NCBI GenBank assembly: GCA_902556425.1
Contig: CACDWG010000014.1
Location: forward strand, 1-61,857
From: UBA4421 sp002704225
GTDB taxonomy: Bacteria; Pseudomonadota; Gammaproteobacteria; Pseudomonadales; Azotimanducaceae
Direction of reading: 5' to 3'
DNA length: 61,857 bases
Shown here: positions 18,060 through 26,648 of the stretch, in pieces
Position numbering within the stretch: the stretch's first letter is position 1
Layout of the letters: every line of letters starts with the position of its first letter
Program-made: the position numbers and the translations under genes
The notes under the pieces: generated by a model
Database searches by the model: none
What the model saw: the letters and a program-made list of their open reading frames with translations, nothing else
What the model was told of the DNA's origin: nothing

Positions 18060-18971
18060 CTAGCCCTTGCCGCGGGTGCGCGTGCGCTTGGGTCGAGCTT
18101 CGCGCTCGATGAACTCGATGATCAGGTTTGCCACATCCTTGCCTGTGGCCGCTTCAATACCGCCAATCCCCGGCGAGGAATTTACTTCCATCACCAAGGG
18201 GCCTCGATCGGAACGCAGCAGGTCTACGCCACAGACGTTCAGGCCCATAATTTTTGCGGCGTTCACCGCCGTGCGACGTTCCTTGGGCGAGAGCTTGACC
18301 AAGGAAGCGCTGCCCCCGCGATGCAGGTTGGAGCGAAAGTCGCCCTCCGGAGCTGTGCGCTGCATGGCGGCGATAACCTTGCCACCCACCACAAAGCAGC
18401 GAATATCCGAGCCTCCGGCTTCCTTGATGTATTCCTGCACCAAAATGTTAGCTGACAGTCCCATAAAGCCCTGAATCACGCTTTTCGCAGCGGTCTTGGT
18501 TTCCGCCAGCACCACGCCAATTCCCTGAGTACCTTCCAGCAGCTTGATCACCAACGGGGCGCCGCCGACTTCTCTGATCAGGCCCGGCACGTCGTCCGGT
18601 GATCGGGCAAAGGCTGTCACCGGAATGCCAACACCCCGGCGTGACAGTAATTGCAGCGAGCGCAGCTTGTCCCGGGAGCGGGTAATGGCAACGGATTCGT
18701 TGACGCTATACACACCCATCATTTCGAACTGTCGGACCACAGCGGTGCCATAAAACGTCACCGATGCTCCGATTCTGGGGATCACAGCGTCAAAATGTTC
18801 TGCAGCGAACTCTTCGTCCTGATAGTGCAGGGATGGACGATCAGACGTGATGTCCATAAAGCAGCGGACATGGTCGACCACGCGAACCTCGTGGCCACGG
18901 GCTCTCGCCGCCTCGACTAAGCGTTTGGTGGAGTGGATGGTTGGGCTGCGTGACAGCACAGCGATCTTCAT
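18060..18971 (-). CDS. rimK: RimK-family alpha-L-glutamate ligase
   Basis: A 303-residue ATP-grasp ligase that adds glutamate residues to the C-terminus of ribosomal protein S6 in E. coli. Length and blocks fit: MKIAVLSRSPTIHSTKRLVEA, INRSRD-like SRDKLRSLQLL, PLVIKLLEGTQGIGVVLAE (ATP-grasp loop) and MEVNSSPGIGGIEAATG with the metal-binding Glu and Asn. It lies just downstream of a RimB-type gene (49 bases), the usual arrangement of the rimBK module. Confidence 0.93.
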   Translation of the reverse strand: MKIAVLSRSPTIHSTKRLVEAARARGHEVRVVDHVRCFMDITSDRPSLHYQDEEFAAEHFDAVIPRIGASVTFYGTAVVRQFEMMGVYSVNESVAITRSRDKLRSLQLLSRRGVGIPVTAFARSPDDVPGLIREVGGAPLVIKLLEGTQGIGVVLAETKTAAKSVIQGFMGLSANILVQEYIKEAGGSDIRCFVVGGKVIAAMQRTAPEGDFRSNLHRGGSASLVKLSPKERRTAVNAAKIMGLNVCGVDLLRSDRGPLVMEVNSSPGIGGIEAATGKDVANLIIEFIEREARPKRTRTRGKG

Positions 18972-19020
18972 AGGAAGTCTCCGAAAATAGGACCTGAAAA
19001 CGAAAGAATAAAACGGATCA

Positions 19021-19491
19021 TCAAAGCGCCCTCGGCGGCTTGCTCGTCAGGTAAGAACCCGCCGGGTCGACGATGAAGTGACCGCGTATCGCCGTTCGCC
19101 CCAGCAACATGCGATAGCCCATCGAGGCGCGACTGGCCAAGGACATTTCGATCGCGAAGGCAGTGCCGCCGATCACCAGTTTGGTGCGGATGAAATAGCG
19201 TTCACTGGAGGAACCGTCAGAGCTTTTGACACGTCGCCGGTCAGATACTTTCGCCTCGCACCGAATGATCTCATCCGGGTTCCGCCTAGACGGTAGAACA
19301 CTGAACGTCACCCAGCTTTCGCCATCACGTTCGCTGGGCTCGATATCGAAGGCATGAATCGAAGACGAAAACGCTCCGGTATCTGTCTTGGCTGTAATGC
19401 GCTCGATACCCAGCTGGGGCAGAGACACACGCTCGCGCCAACCTATAACGGTATGCGTTTTATTCTGACTGTCAGATAACGATTCGGTCAT
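19021..19491 (-). CDS. RimB-type retropepsin-like protease
   Basis: A 156-residue member of the family annotated as ATP-dependent zinc protease / RimB. The motif AKTDTGAFSSSIHA carries the DTG signature of aspartic retropepsin-like proteases; a second block reads GYRMLLGRTAI. In Pseudomonas, RimB works with RimK to trim or balance S6 glutamylation, and here the gene is directly upstream of rimK on the same strand. Function is inferred from the family and this pairing. Confidence 0.88.
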   Translation of the reverse strand: MTESLSDSQNKTHTVIGWRERVSLPQLGIERITAKTDTGAFSSSIHAFDIEPSERDGESWVTFSVLPSRRNPDEIIRCEAKVSDRRRVKSSDGSSSERYFIRTKLVIGGTAFAIEMSLASRASMGYRMLLGRTAIRGHFIVDPAGSYLTSKPPRAL

Positions 19492-19701
19492 AGCGGATCC
19501 TCGCTGTCGCTTCAGCCCTGCCGCATTTTGCGGACAGCACGGCGCGACGCGGCATTGTCGTTATTTTCAATGCCGGTGCAAGGGATTTGTGCGGTGAATT
19601 TAGCCAGCCATAGTCAGGCGACCCGCGCCTGTTGCGACTGGGGACTTTTGGTGAGTCGTGCAACAATGTGCCTCGAAGCTTTAAAGCAAGGATTTGCGGC
19701 G

Positions 19702-20430
19702 ATGTCGACGAACCAAGATGAAAGCGCCAGCGTTATCGAGTTGGATGGCGTGACACCGTTCGCCAGCGGTGACAACCGCCTGTGCTTTCGTCATCCAAAT
19801 CACCCTGACCGATGCATTAAGGTGCTGAGAGAGGGCCGAGCCAGTAGCCTGCATGCGTCATCGCCGTTTTATAAGCGCGCGATGCGAGAGGCGTATTTTG
19901 ATGACAACAGACGGGAGTATCGAGCCTATCAACAACCGGCAATTGTTCGAGGCAATGTGCCCTATGATCGCCACATAGCGCATTGTTTTGGCTGGGTTAA
20001 GACGACGCTCGGTGATGGTCTTGTTACGGATTTTGTCGCCAACTCAGCGGACATGCCAGCGCAAACGCTGGAGGCTTACGTTGGATTGTATGGTCTTGAT
20101 GAACCGGTACGAAAAGCCGTTGGCGAGTTTTGTGAGTTTCTGCGTAGGTCGCTTGTGCTCACCAAGAATCTGATGCCCCATAATCTCGTGCTTGCCGAGG
20201 AGGGGGAAACTCTTCGCCTCGTTCTGATTGATGGGTTGGGTCTTTCAACCGTCTTGCCCTTGGCCAAACATATTGGCTATTTCGCCCGGCGCCACGTGGA
20301 GAAACGTATTCAGTGGCTCAATTTTCGCCTTGAGTGGGAAGTCAGTGATCGCTCGGTTTCTTGGCGCGAGACCGAGAAGCGCTTTCGGTTTCGAGGTGTT
20401 CCGCTCGCCCATCAATTGAAGGAGATTTGA
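19702..20430 (+). CDS. YrbL-family protein
   Basis: A protein of about 242 residues resembling the PhoP-regulated YrbL family, a kinase-like fold of unknown function. Recognisable blocks are FASGDNRLCFRHPNHPDRCIKV, a basic REGRASS segment, FYKRAMREAYFDDNRREYRAY, DFVANSAD and LTKNLMPHNLVLAEEGETLRLVLIDGLG, the last resembling the catalytic and metal loop of kinase-like proteins. The ATG at 19702 starts just before the conserved domain and has AAGGA upstream; the open frame reaches back to 19528. The stop is two bases before the GTG of the methyltransferase gene. Confidence 0.8.
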   Translation: MSTNQDESASVIELDGVTPFASGDNRLCFRHPNHPDRCIKVLREGRASSLHASSPFYKRAMREAYFDDNRREYRAYQQPAIVRGNVPYDRHIAHCFGWVKTTLGDGLVTDFVANSADMPAQTLEAYVGLYGLDEPVRKAVGEFCEFLRRSLVLTKNLMPHNLVLAEEGETLRLVLIDGLGLSTVLPLAKHIGYFARRHVEKRIQWLNFRLEWEVSDRSVSWRETEKRFRFRGVPLAHQLKEI

Positions 20431-20432
20431 CA

Positions 20433-21215
20433 GTGGGGTATGCCAGAGCTTGGTCACAGGCAGTTCATCGCGCCAAAACTGCACTCAAACGAATGGTCTT
20501 CCCGATTGTGTATCATTCCCGAGACCAGTATCGCTGTGTCGTTTGCGGATACGTCGGACCGTTCGCGCATAAAAAAACAACGAAGTGGTTACGCTCACGA
20601 CTCAACGCGAAGTGCCCGGGCTGCAGTTCTTTGGAGCGGCACCGTTTTCAGTGGCAACTGCTAGATGAACTGCTCGACGGTCGGGATCGATCTCAGCTTT
20701 CCTTGCTGCACTTTGCCCCCGAGCCTTGCCTAGAGGTGCGGCTGAGGCCGCAATTTGGTACGTACCTGAGTGCGGACCTGTTCCGCACGAATGTTGATCG
20801 GCAAGTCGACGTTCAAAACATGCCGATGGCGGACAACTCATTCGACGTCATTCTTTGCAGTATGGTTTTGCACTATGTCGAGGATTTCGAAGCAGGGTTG
20901 CGGGAAATCAATCGTGTGCTGAAACCCGGTGGTCTAGCGATGTTGCCGGTGCCTATGATTCACCAAAACACATGCCACACACCTGCAGCCGACTCGGTGC
21001 TAAACATGGTCGTAGAGCCCGGTCCCGACTTTTACGAGGCATACCAGGTGTTCTTTGATGAGGTGCGGGTGCATCGTTCAACGGATTACGACGATTCCCT
21101 GCATTTTTACCTTGAGCAGACGGACGAGCACCCATTCCCAATGCGTCTCGCTCATCAAAAGTATGCTGACACCATACCGGTTTCGCGCAAGGCGTTAGAC
21201 GTCAACTCAGACTGA
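20433..21215 (+). CDS. Class I SAM-dependent methyltransferase with N-terminal zinc-finger-like motif
   Basis: A 260-residue protein. A Cys-x2-Cys pair (CVVCGY) and a second pair (CPGCSSLERHR) form a probable zinc-binding module before the methyltransferase domain. The Rossmann part contains MPMADNSFDVILCSMVLHYVED and REINRVLKPGG, standard motifs II-III. The GTG at 20433 was chosen because AAGGAGA lies eight bases upstream and the preceding gene stops two bases earlier. Longer in-frame starts would overlap that gene by 70 bases. Close spacing suggests the YrbL-like protein and this enzyme act in one pathway, possibly cell-surface sugar modification; that is inference. Confidence 0.85.
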   Translation: MGYARAWSQAVHRAKTALKRMVFPIVYHSRDQYRCVVCGYVGPFAHKKTTKWLRSRLNAKCPGCSSLERHRFQWQLLDELLDGRDRSQLSLLHFAPEPCLEVRLRPQFGTYLSADLFRTNVDRQVDVQNMPMADNSFDVILCSMVLHYVEDFEAGLREINRVLKPGGLAMLPVPMIHQNTCHTPAADSVLNMVVEPGPDFYEAYQVFFDEVRVHRSTDYDDSLHFYLEQTDEHPFPMRLAHQKYADTIPVSRKALDVNSD

Positions 21216-21251
21216 GGCCCTATCCAAAGAAGCGGGTTGGCGTTACCCGTT

Positions 21252-21854
21252 TTAACTCGGTGCTTTGACTTCGTGGGGCTGGGGTGGAACAACGTCAGCG
21301 ACGAGGTCCAACGATTTCCACTCGGCTGGTTCAGTATCTCGCTCCTCGCTGGGCACGTGGTGTGACTGACCGCGCTTTTCCATCGGATGGATGTAGCGTG
21401 GGCAGTTGATCCAGGTGCGGGTCAGAGTGACCTCCACCGCTAAGCCGACATCTTTCCATCGCGCCAGCACCTCCGGGTCGCGAACGAGGCGCGCGGTGCC
21501 ATGCACACGCAGGCGGTGCGGTTCGATGGTGTTGATGAACAACATGCCAATTTTTCCGTGGTCGGCAATGTTGCCCATGGAGAACCACATGCCGTTACCG
21601 TCGAAACAGGGGAACAGCAGGGTGGTTTCGTCCTGCACGTGAACAAAGCCAGTATGCCCGCCTTTGTAGGACACGGTCGGGAAGCCGTCCGCATCTACTG
21701 TGGTGAGGAAAAAGTGATCCTGCTGGCTGATAAACGTTTGCGCATCGGCATCTAACGCCGGTACGACGATGATCTCTTCCAAGCGATCTGCCAGCGCAGT
21801 GGATTGGAATTCTTCCTGCAGCTGACGATGCCCAGACTGGTAAAATTCGGTCAT
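21252..21854 (-). CDS. Pyridoxamine 5'-phosphate oxidase family protein
   Basis: A 200-residue split-barrel flavin-binding protein. The block QDHFFLTTVDADGFPTVSYKGG is the usual start of the FMN-binding barrel, followed by LLFPCFDGNGMWFSMGNI and the VHGTARLVRD strand. The C-terminal half has CPRYIHPMEKRGQS, typical for members annotated as PNPOx-like or flavin reductase-like. It sits nine bases downstream of the flavin monooxygenase gene, so it may act with it, for example as a flavin or redox partner. The reaction is not determined. Confidence 0.85.
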   Translation of the reverse strand: MTEFYQSGHRQLQEEFQSTALADRLEEIIVVPALDADAQTFISQQDHFFLTTVDADGFPTVSYKGGHTGFVHVQDETTLLFPCFDGNGMWFSMGNIADHGKIGMLFINTIEPHRLRVHGTARLVRDPEVLARWKDVGLAVEVTLTRTWINCPRYIHPMEKRGQSHHVPSEERDTEPAEWKSLDLVADVVPPQPHEVKAPS

Positions 21855-21863
21855 GGGCTTTCC

Positions 21864-23465
21864 TTAACTGGCGCTTAGCGCGAAGCCTTCGTAGCCTGCG
21901 GCGACCACTTCATTGCACTTCTCTACATAGGGAGGAACCCCCAGATACGGCATAAAGACCCGCGTCTTGCCTTCAACATTGGCACCGAGGTACCACGAGT
22001 TGCAGCCCGGATAAACCGAGGTGTTTGCGACTTCGTTGACGTGAGCTACCCAAGCGTCTTCTGCGCTGGGCTTCGGGTCAATGGTGCGATGCTGATGCGC
22101 GTTCATGTATTCGATGCAGTCCGATATCCATTCCACGTGTTGCTCAATGGACGGCAGCATATTGGACAAGACCGATGGGCTGCCCGGACCGGTAACCAGA
22201 AATAGGTTTGGGAAGCCGGCTGTTGCCAAGCCCAAGTAAGCCTTGGGCCCCGCTGACCACTTGTCTTGCAGGCTTTGCCCTTGCTGGCCACGCACATCAA
22301 TGTTCATAACGGCACCGGTCATGGCATCAAAGCCCGTGGCGAGCACGATGGCGTCCACTTCATGCCGCTCATCGCCGGTGACGATGGCGTTGCCATCAAT
22401 TTTGGCGATGGGTGTTTCGTTCAGATCAATGAGCGAGACGTGGTCTTCGTTGTAGATCTCGTAATAGTCCGTATCAACGCAGAGGCGTTTGCAGCCCATT
22501 GGCGTGGTGGGCACCAGTTTTTCCGCCAAGGCGGGGTCGTCAACACGCTGGGTGATTTTGCTTTTGAAAAATTCCCGGGCGGTATCGTTGGCCTTCATAT
22601 CAAAAACCAAATCGTTGTAGACCGCGAGAAATGCCAGACCACCCTTAGCCCAGCGGGCCTCATAGGCTTGTTGACGTTCGTCCGCCGAGACCTCAAAAAC
22701 CGACTGATCGTTGTCGTCGAAGTCTGCACCGAACCCGCGCTGCCAATTTTCTTGACGATATTCGCGGTAACGTGACTTCAGTTCCTGCACGTAATCTGGG
22801 TCCAAGGCCTCGTTATACGCAGGAATGGAATAATTGGGTGTGCGCTGAAAAATTTTCAACGACGTGGCTTGCTTGGCGATGATTGGCGTGCTTTGAATGG
22901 CTGACGAACCGGTGCCAATGACGCCGACGTTTTTACCGGTGAAGTCGACGCCTTCGTGAGGCCAGCTGCCCGTGTGGTAGACGGGTACCGTGGCCGCGTC
23001 CAGACCGTCGATGTTTGGGTAATTGGGCTTGGAAAGACAGCCTGTGGCCATGATCACAAAGCGCGCCTGCATGCTTTCTCCCGAATCCAGTTCCACTCGC
23101 CATTGATCCTGCTCTGGCAGGTAGTGGGCCGCGTCCACGCGAGTATTGAAGGTCATGCCGTCAGCCAAGCCAAAACGTTCCACCACGTGTTCAGCGTAAG
23201 TCAGGATCTCGCCCTGAGTGGCGTATTTTTCGCTCCATTCCCATTCTTGCTGCAGGTCTTCCGAAAATTGGTAGGAGTACTGCATGCTAGGAATATCGCA
23301 TCGCGCACCCGGATAGCGGTTCCAAAACCATGTGCCGCCAACGCCCGACCCTGCTTCAATGACGCGCGCCTCTAAGCCCTGTTGGCGAAGCTTGTGCAGC
23401 ATGTAGATGCCGGCAAACCCGGCTCCGACAATTACTGCATCGATGGACTTCGTTGAATTGTTCAT
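21864..23465 (-). CDS. Flavin-containing (Baeyer-Villiger-like) monooxygenase
   Basis: About 533 residues with the two-Rossmann architecture of class B monooxygenases: VIVGAGFAGIYMLHKLRQQG (FAD), GVGGTWFWNRYPGARCDIPS, and VGVIGTGSSA (NADPH). The Baeyer-Villiger fingerprint F-x-G-x3-H-x3-W-P is only partly kept: His and Trp-Pro are present in YHTGSWPHEG, but the Phe and Gly positions are Ala and Val. Ketone oxygenation to an ester is likely but not certain. The ATG at 23465 has GGGAGAG at good spacing; the open frame runs up to 23495. Confidence 0.9.
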   Translation of the reverse strand: MNNSTKSIDAVIVGAGFAGIYMLHKLRQQGLEARVIEAGSGVGGTWFWNRYPGARCDIPSMQYSYQFSEDLQQEWEWSEKYATQGEILTYAEHVVERFGLADGMTFNTRVDAAHYLPEQDQWRVELDSGESMQARFVIMATGCLSKPNYPNIDGLDAATVPVYHTGSWPHEGVDFTGKNVGVIGTGSSAIQSTPIIAKQATSLKIFQRTPNYSIPAYNEALDPDYVQELKSRYREYRQENWQRGFGADFDDNDQSVFEVSADERQQAYEARWAKGGLAFLAVYNDLVFDMKANDTAREFFKSKITQRVDDPALAEKLVPTTPMGCKRLCVDTDYYEIYNEDHVSLIDLNETPIAKIDGNAIVTGDERHEVDAIVLATGFDAMTGAVMNIDVRGQQGQSLQDKWSAGPKAYLGLATAGFPNLFLVTGPGSPSVLSNMLPSIEQHVEWISDCIEYMNAHQHRTIDPKPSAEDAWVAHVNEVANTSVYPGCNSWYLGANVEGKTRVFMPYLGVPPYVEKCNEVVAAGYEGFALSAS

Positions 23466-23644
23466 GATCTGCTCTCCCATGACTTTGTCTCCCAAAAACT
23501 GCAGCGTTCAGACTAGGGGAAAGTCGATGGAAAAAGCAATGCAGCCATACTTTGAAGTCGTGTTGTGGTCAGGTCTGCACGCTTTGTCTTTTCTGGCATA
23601 TCCCCTATAGTCCAACGCGAGATTTAGGAGGGTTTTGGGGAAAG

Positions 23645-23899
23645 ATGGCAAACGACACGACGCAGACAACTGGGATAAGACGGCTGTCCATTCATCCACA
23701 GGCTGGGGATACTTGGGCCAGTATTGCCGAGCGGGAGCTGTCTGAGCAGCCACAAGAAGCGGCGGTGGCCCAGTTACAGAGTTGGAATCTGCACGTCTTT
23801 GCGCGGCGAATCATTGACGATGCGACCGGTGAAATGGGCAACCCAATTTTGCCTAGCGACATTTTGTTTTTAGAACCTCCGCTGGCGGCTAGGCAGTAG
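23645..23899 (+). CDS. Small LysM-like protein
   Basis: An 84-residue protein with no signal peptide. The segment LSIHPQAGDTWASIAEREL, then LQSWNLHVF and a terminal PILPSDILFLEPP, follows the LysM pattern (QPGD-T-x-x-IA ... LxxWN ... PGxxLxIP), though with an insertion before the last strand. It could also be a phage tail X-like LysM relative. The gene starts divergently from the monooxygenase and ends overlapping the next gene's GTG. Function unknown. Confidence 0.6.
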   Translation: MANDTTQTTGIRRLSIHPQAGDTWASIAERELSEQPQEAAVAQLQSWNLHVFARRIIDDATGEMGNPILPSDILFLEPPLAARQ

Positions 23900-24129
23900 T
23901 GACTGCGGTGATTTCTGGCGTTCGACTCGCCGCAGCTCATGAGGGTGTGGCGGAGATTGTTGTGTCGCTGACGTTTACCAACGGCGGGCAATCTCAAGTC
24001 GCGCTAGATCATGTGGCTGGCGCGCGCCTGATGCAAAACTGCGGTGCGACACAGATAGACGAATTGATTGGCCAAGGTTGGGAGCACGTGCGGGATGCTC
24101 TGGCCGGCGCCTATAACGGACTAGATTAG
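23899..24129 (+). CDS. Conserved-looking small hypothetical protein
   Basis: A 76-residue protein beginning at a GTG that overlaps the preceding stop (TAGTG), which suggests translational coupling. The sequence is acidic to neutral, without a signal peptide or membrane segment; blocks such as VSLTFTNGGQSQVALDHVAG and LIGQGWEHVRDAL look like a folded globular domain. I do not recognise the family. It ends nine bases before the D-aminoacylase-like gene, so the three genes probably form one operon. Confidence 0.6.
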   Translation: MTAVISGVRLAAAHEGVAEIVVSLTFTNGGQSQVALDHVAGARLMQNCGATQIDELIGQGWEHVRDALAGAYNGLD

Positions 24130-24137
24130 GAGAGATC

Positions 24138-25799
24138 ATGCTGGATTTGGTTATTAAGAATGGCAAGGTTGTAGATGGCAGTGGCTTACCTTCCTTTATC
24201 GCGGACGTCGGTGTAAAGGACGGCGTGATCGTCAAGGTAGGACGCGTGAATGAAGAGGCTGCGCGCACTGTGGATGCCACAGGCAAAGTGGTCGCGCCAG
24301 GATTTATCGATCCGCACACGCACTTTGACGCCCAACTGCTCTGGGATGCCGCCGCGAAACCTGCGATTGAACACGGGGTCACCACCATCGTGCCCGGCAA
24401 CTGCTCTCTGTCACTGGCGCCGTTGAAGGCCGAGCATCGTATGAAGTTGGTGGGTATGTTCAATCAAATCGAAGAAATGCCGCACAAGGCCTTTGCCGAA
24501 GGGGTTGAGTGGAATTGGGAAACCTTTGACGAGTTTGTTGCGCGTATAGGCAAAGATCTGGACATCAACGTCGCACCGCTTGTCGGACACAGCGTGCTGC
24601 GTTTGTGGGTCATGGGCGACGAATCCATGAAGCGGACAGCGACTCACGACGAAACCCAAGCCATGTGTGCTCTGTTAAATCAGTGTCTCGAAGCCGGTGC
24701 CATCGGCCTGTCCACGAGCTTCGTCGACATGGACGAACGCTTGCAACCGGTGCCAAGTCGCTACGCAAATACTGAAGAGCTCGACGCACTTTGCGGTGTG
24801 TTGTCCGAGCACAATAAAATCCTCCAAGTGGTGCATGAGTTCTACGATACGGATTTAACCTTGGCGCGGATCGACCAGTTAGCAGACATCAGCCTGTCTC
24901 ACGGCATTAACACCACGCTGTCGCCGTTGTTTGTGAATCACGACAATGCCGAGGGTGCCCAGCAGATTATGCGGCGGGTGTCCGAGCACACGGCACGAGG
25001 CGCACGAGTATGGCCTCAGGTGCAAACACGGCCCATCGACATTTCCTTCAACTTCTCGGTACCCAGCTTGCTGTTTATCCGTCTGCCCAAGTGGTATGCA
25101 CTGATGCGCTTCAACACACCGGAGCAGATAATTGCCGGCCTGCAAGATGCGGATACTCGCGCGACCTTGGTCGCCGAAGCCCAAGGCATGATGCCCCTAT
25201 GGAACGGATTGATTCTGCGTCAGGTGCAGTCTGAGGCCAACCAAACCTACGTAGGCAAAACCCTAGAAACGATCGCCGCCGAGCGCGGGACCGACGCGCT
25301 GAATGTGATGATCGATATCTCACTGGAAGAAGATCTAGAAGCACACTTTCTGTCCGCAGACATGGGCCATAACGACGACAAGCTGGTGGGTGATTTGCTC
25401 AATCACCCCAATGTAATGATCGGAGCCAGTGACGGCGGGGCGCATATTTTGTCCTTCGCCACTTACGGTGATACCGGCTATTTGCTGGGTCACTTTGTGC
25501 GCGATACCGCCTATCTTGGCCTGGAAGCCGCGGTGAAGAAGATCACCTCAGACCCGGCGACCCTGTGGGGACTGGGCAATCGGGGCATGCTGCGCGAGGG
25601 TTTCATCGCTGACGTGACGGTATTCGACGAAGCTACCATCGATCGTGGTGTCGAGCACTTCGTGCAGGACGTGCCCGGCGACGGCTATCGCTATGTGCGT
25701 GACGCCCATGGCGTAGAGACAGTCGTAATCGGCGGCGCTGTCGCCTACGACACCGTCAACGGCTATCACGATGCACATCGTGGTCAAATCATCGGCTAA
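24138..25799 (+). CDS. N-acyl-D-amino-acid deacylase-like amidohydrolase
   Basis: A 553-residue amidohydrolase-superfamily protein. After an N-terminal beta-sandwich half (LDLVIKNGKVVDGSG), His60 and His62 of the metal motif appear in DPHTHFD. GNCSLSLAP, GHSVLR and GLSTSF are characteristic of the D-aminoacylase branch, and the late SDGGAH block gives the catalytic Asp. Substrates in this branch include N-acyl-D-amino acids and D-glutamate derivatives, but many members have unknown substrates. Ribosome site TAGGAGAG. It is the end of a three-gene unit with the two small proteins. Confidence 0.9.
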   Translation: MLDLVIKNGKVVDGSGLPSFIADVGVKDGVIVKVGRVNEEAARTVDATGKVVAPGFIDPHTHFDAQLLWDAAAKPAIEHGVTTIVPGNCSLSLAPLKAEHRMKLVGMFNQIEEMPHKAFAEGVEWNWETFDEFVARIGKDLDINVAPLVGHSVLRLWVMGDESMKRTATHDETQAMCALLNQCLEAGAIGLSTSFVDMDERLQPVPSRYANTEELDALCGVLSEHNKILQVVHEFYDTDLTLARIDQLADISLSHGINTTLSPLFVNHDNAEGAQQIMRRVSEHTARGARVWPQVQTRPIDISFNFSVPSLLFIRLPKWYALMRFNTPEQIIAGLQDADTRATLVAEAQGMMPLWNGLILRQVQSEANQTYVGKTLETIAAERGTDALNVMIDISLEEDLEAHFLSADMGHNDDKLVGDLLNHPNVMIGASDGGAHILSFATYGDTGYLLGHFVRDTAYLGLEAAVKKITSDPATLWGLGNRGMLREGFIADVTVFDEATIDRGVEHFVQDVPGDGYRYVRDAHGVETVVIGGAVAYDTVNGYHDAHRGQIIG

Positions 25800-25809
25800 C
25801 GCGAATGGA

Positions 25810-25833
25810 GTTGCTGAGCGGCCACCCAGCAAC
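25810..25833. terminator. Hairpin between convergent genes
   Basis: A perfect seven-base stem (GTTGCTG and CAGCAAC, ten-base loop) lies between the convergent deacylase and glucosaminidase genes, a likely shared terminator. Confidence 0.5.
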
Positions 25834-25859
25834 AATCAGCTGGAACAGTCGAGGGGTGG

Positions 25860-26645
25860 TTACACCCCGTCCAAGACAGCCAGCTTGTTGACCCGAATCA
25901 TGGATTGAATTTCTTCGACGTAGTCCAATCCTCGCTCGGAATAGCGCAGCAGGTGATTGGCCATGGCGTTGCCGGTGACCGGTTGATTCGCGGCCCGAAG
26001 ATCAGCGCGTGCTGCGCGTAAGTCAGCATAAGCACGATGGCTGTTGATGTTGCGAAGATAGGAAGCAACTGCAGCGTCGACGTCGTCAAAGCTCGCCACC
26101 TCGTGCACCTGTCCCTCCCCCCGACGTTTGGGAACAATGCCGCAGCCAGGCTGGTAGCACCACTGACCAAACAAGTTGTTTCCCTCGCGGGCAAATCGCG
26201 AGGTGCCCCATGCCGACTCCATGGCTGCCTGAGTCAGGGCCAAGGACATCGGCACTGTATCCAATCGCACCATGAGTTCGGCGCGTTGATCTTCTGAGCT
26301 GGCTGAGGTGTCTATCTCGTAGCGATCAACCAGTCCCGCAAGAAAGCGCCGGTCGGCACGAGAGAGAGCCTCATCGGAGGTATTCGCTAGCGCCGCTAAG
26401 CGGGCACGATCGTCAAGAATGCGCTGATTGTTTACGGCCACTACCGGCTGCAAGTAAGCAAAAAACGCCTGCTTTTTGGCGTTTACGTCGGCGTACTGGG
26501 TGAAGTCCGGCAGCGGCGAAGAATCCAACTGTAAGGCGCGCTTGACCGTTTGTATTGGCGATGCATCGTCGTCATTCGACACCACGAAAAACCACCCCGT
26601 AGCGACTAGGACAAGGCCTAAGAAAATCAAGAGACGTGTGTTCAT
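25860..26645 (-). CDS. Bax-like glucosaminidase-domain protein
   Basis: A 261-residue protein with an uncleaved-looking N-terminal membrane segment (LLIFLGLVLVATGWFFVV) and a C-terminal glucosaminidase domain. The catalytic Glu143 lies in TQAAMESAWGTSRFAREGNNLFGQWCY, the most conserved stretch of the family. YLRNINSHRAYADLRAAR and YSERGLDYVEEI continue the match to E. coli Bax. It should cut or bind the glycan strands of peptidoglycan at the outer face of the inner membrane. It is four bases downstream of the lipase-like gene. Confidence 0.88.
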   Translation of the reverse strand: MNTRLLIFLGLVLVATGWFFVVSNDDDASPIQTVKRALQLDSSPLPDFTQYADVNAKKQAFFAYLQPVVAVNNQRILDDRARLAALANTSDEALSRADRRFLAGLVDRYEIDTSASSEDQRAELMVRLDTVPMSLALTQAAMESAWGTSRFAREGNNLFGQWCYQPGCGIVPKRRGEGQVHEVASFDDVDAAVASYLRNINSHRAYADLRAARADLRAANQPVTGNAMANHLLRYSERGLDYVEEIQSMIRVNKLAVLDGV

Positions 26646-26648
26646 GGG

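Noticed and set aside
23511..23612. GACTAGGGGA ... TCCCCTATAGTC as an operator pair
   Set aside because: Arms are 80 bases apart with a two-base bulge; too weak to distinguish from chance.
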